DNA of 6,918 nucleotides from an uncultured Clostridia bacterium. Lineage in GTDB: Bacteria; Bacillota; Clostridia; Christensenellales; CAG-314. Within the stretch, counting starts at the first letter, position 1; each line of letters begins with the position of its first letter. The stretch covers positions 1-6,918 of the forward strand of contig CALGIK010000177.1 of assembly GCA_937915515.1 (NCBI GenBank), in the 5' to 3' direction. Positions 6,564-6,918 of the stretch are shown one piece after another. The notes beneath the pieces were generated by a model. It was given only the letters and a program-made list of their open reading frames with translations. It made no database searches and was not told the DNA's origin. A program made the translations under genes and the position numbers.

Positions 6564-6918
6564 ATGAAAACAATAAAAAATTTTAAATTACTGATTTTTG
6601 CTTTGCTTATTATATGTTTGTCTTTTTCCGTAGGAGGCAAGGCTTTTGCCGCTGTTGACGAGGGACAAAGGGCAAATAACGACGTTGTATCAGACACCCT
6701 ATTGGCTCCGACAACGTATAAAGTACAGCCGGGCGACAGCATGTGGAAAATAGCCGTCAAATTTGAGATAGGACTTGCGGAATTAATCAAGGCAAATCCG
6801 CATATTAAAAATCCCGCTCTTATTCAGGTAGGACAAATAATTAATATCCCCGAGGCGGCTCCGCTAAAAAGTCTTGAAGACGAAGTCATAAGACTTGTCA
6901 ACGTTGAAAGGGCAAGAA
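6564..6918 (+). CDS. Secreted LysM protein, probably LysM-CAP (SafA/YkwD-like), 3' end outside window
   Basis: 118 codons are visible before the edge, with no stop. Residues 1-29 form a signal peptide: a lysine-rich start, a hydrophobic core (about 9-23) and an AFA cleavage site before Ala30. A short linker follows, then one LysM domain (about 51-96): YKVQPGDSMWKIA, then ELIKANPHIKNPALIQVGQIINIP-type spacing, close to LysM modules of SafA-type spore-coat proteins. The last residues, EDEVIRLVNVERAR, match the first helix of a CAP/SCP domain (PF00188) as found in YkwD-like proteins. The protein is therefore expected to be exported and to bind peptidoglycan. A spore role is possible but unproven, because LysM-CAP proteins also occur in non-sporulating lineages. 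GGA at 6554-6556 supports ATG 6564. The terminator upstream and the 202-nt gap indicate a transcription unit separate from gcv. Confidence 0.85.
   Translation, partial: MKTIKNFKLLIFALLIICLSFSVGGKAFAAVDEGQRANNDVVSDTLLAPTTYKVQPGDSMWKIAVKFEIGLAELIKANPHIKNPALIQVGQIINIPEAAPLKSLEDEVIRLVNVERAR

Noticed and set aside
6539..6790. 83-codon minus-strand frame at the right edge
   Set aside because: It is antisense to the signal peptide and LysM coding region, whose protein signatures are clear on the + strand.

Overview
The window carries a same-strand gene set for the glycine cleavage system (GCS), with its lipoate-loading and lipoate-reoxidising genes. It has moderate-to-low GC, purine-rich Shine-Dalgarno sites (AAGGAG-type), P-protein split into two subunits, and a secreted LysM protein at the right edge. 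Together these suggest a Bacillota (Firmicutes) bacterium, probably an anaerobic Clostridia- or Negativicutes-like lineage. The genus cannot be named from this sequence alone.

Layout, all on the + strand: (1) 1-559, the C-terminal part of a lipoate-protein ligase, cut by the window edge. (2) 571-1932, dihydrolipoyl dehydrogenase (L-protein), 11 nt downstream. (3) 1933-2078, a 146-nt gap with a strong extended -10 promoter, a palindrome over its -35 region and a short leader. (4) 2079-3161 gcvT, 3180-3536 gcvH, 3630-4940 gcvPA and 4940-6361 gcvPB. A 10-bp hairpin lies between gcvH and gcvPA, and gcvPA/gcvPB overlap by one base. (5) 6413-6440, a rho-independent terminator closing the operon. 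(6) 6441-6563, an AT-rich spacer. (7) 6564-6918, the start of a secreted LysM-containing protein whose last visible residues look like the beginning of a CAP (SCP/YkwD) domain; it runs off the right edge.

How they work together: the ligase attaches lipoate to Lys60 of GcvH. GcvPA/GcvPB decarboxylates glycine with PLP (Lys262 of GcvPB) and moves the aminomethyl group to the lipoyl arm. GcvT passes the one-carbon unit to tetrahydrofolate and releases ammonia. L-protein reoxidises dihydrolipoyl-GcvH with NAD+. The reactions are reversible, so the direction in vivo (glycine breakdown or synthesis) cannot be read here.

I did not find a new system. This is a well-conserved metabolic locus. The points worth a second look are regulatory (promoter/palindrome, internal hairpin, no glycine riboswitch in the short leader) and some motif divergence in the ligase C-terminal region and GcvPA. 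No tRNA, rRNA, CRISPR array, insertion sequence or phage gene was seen.
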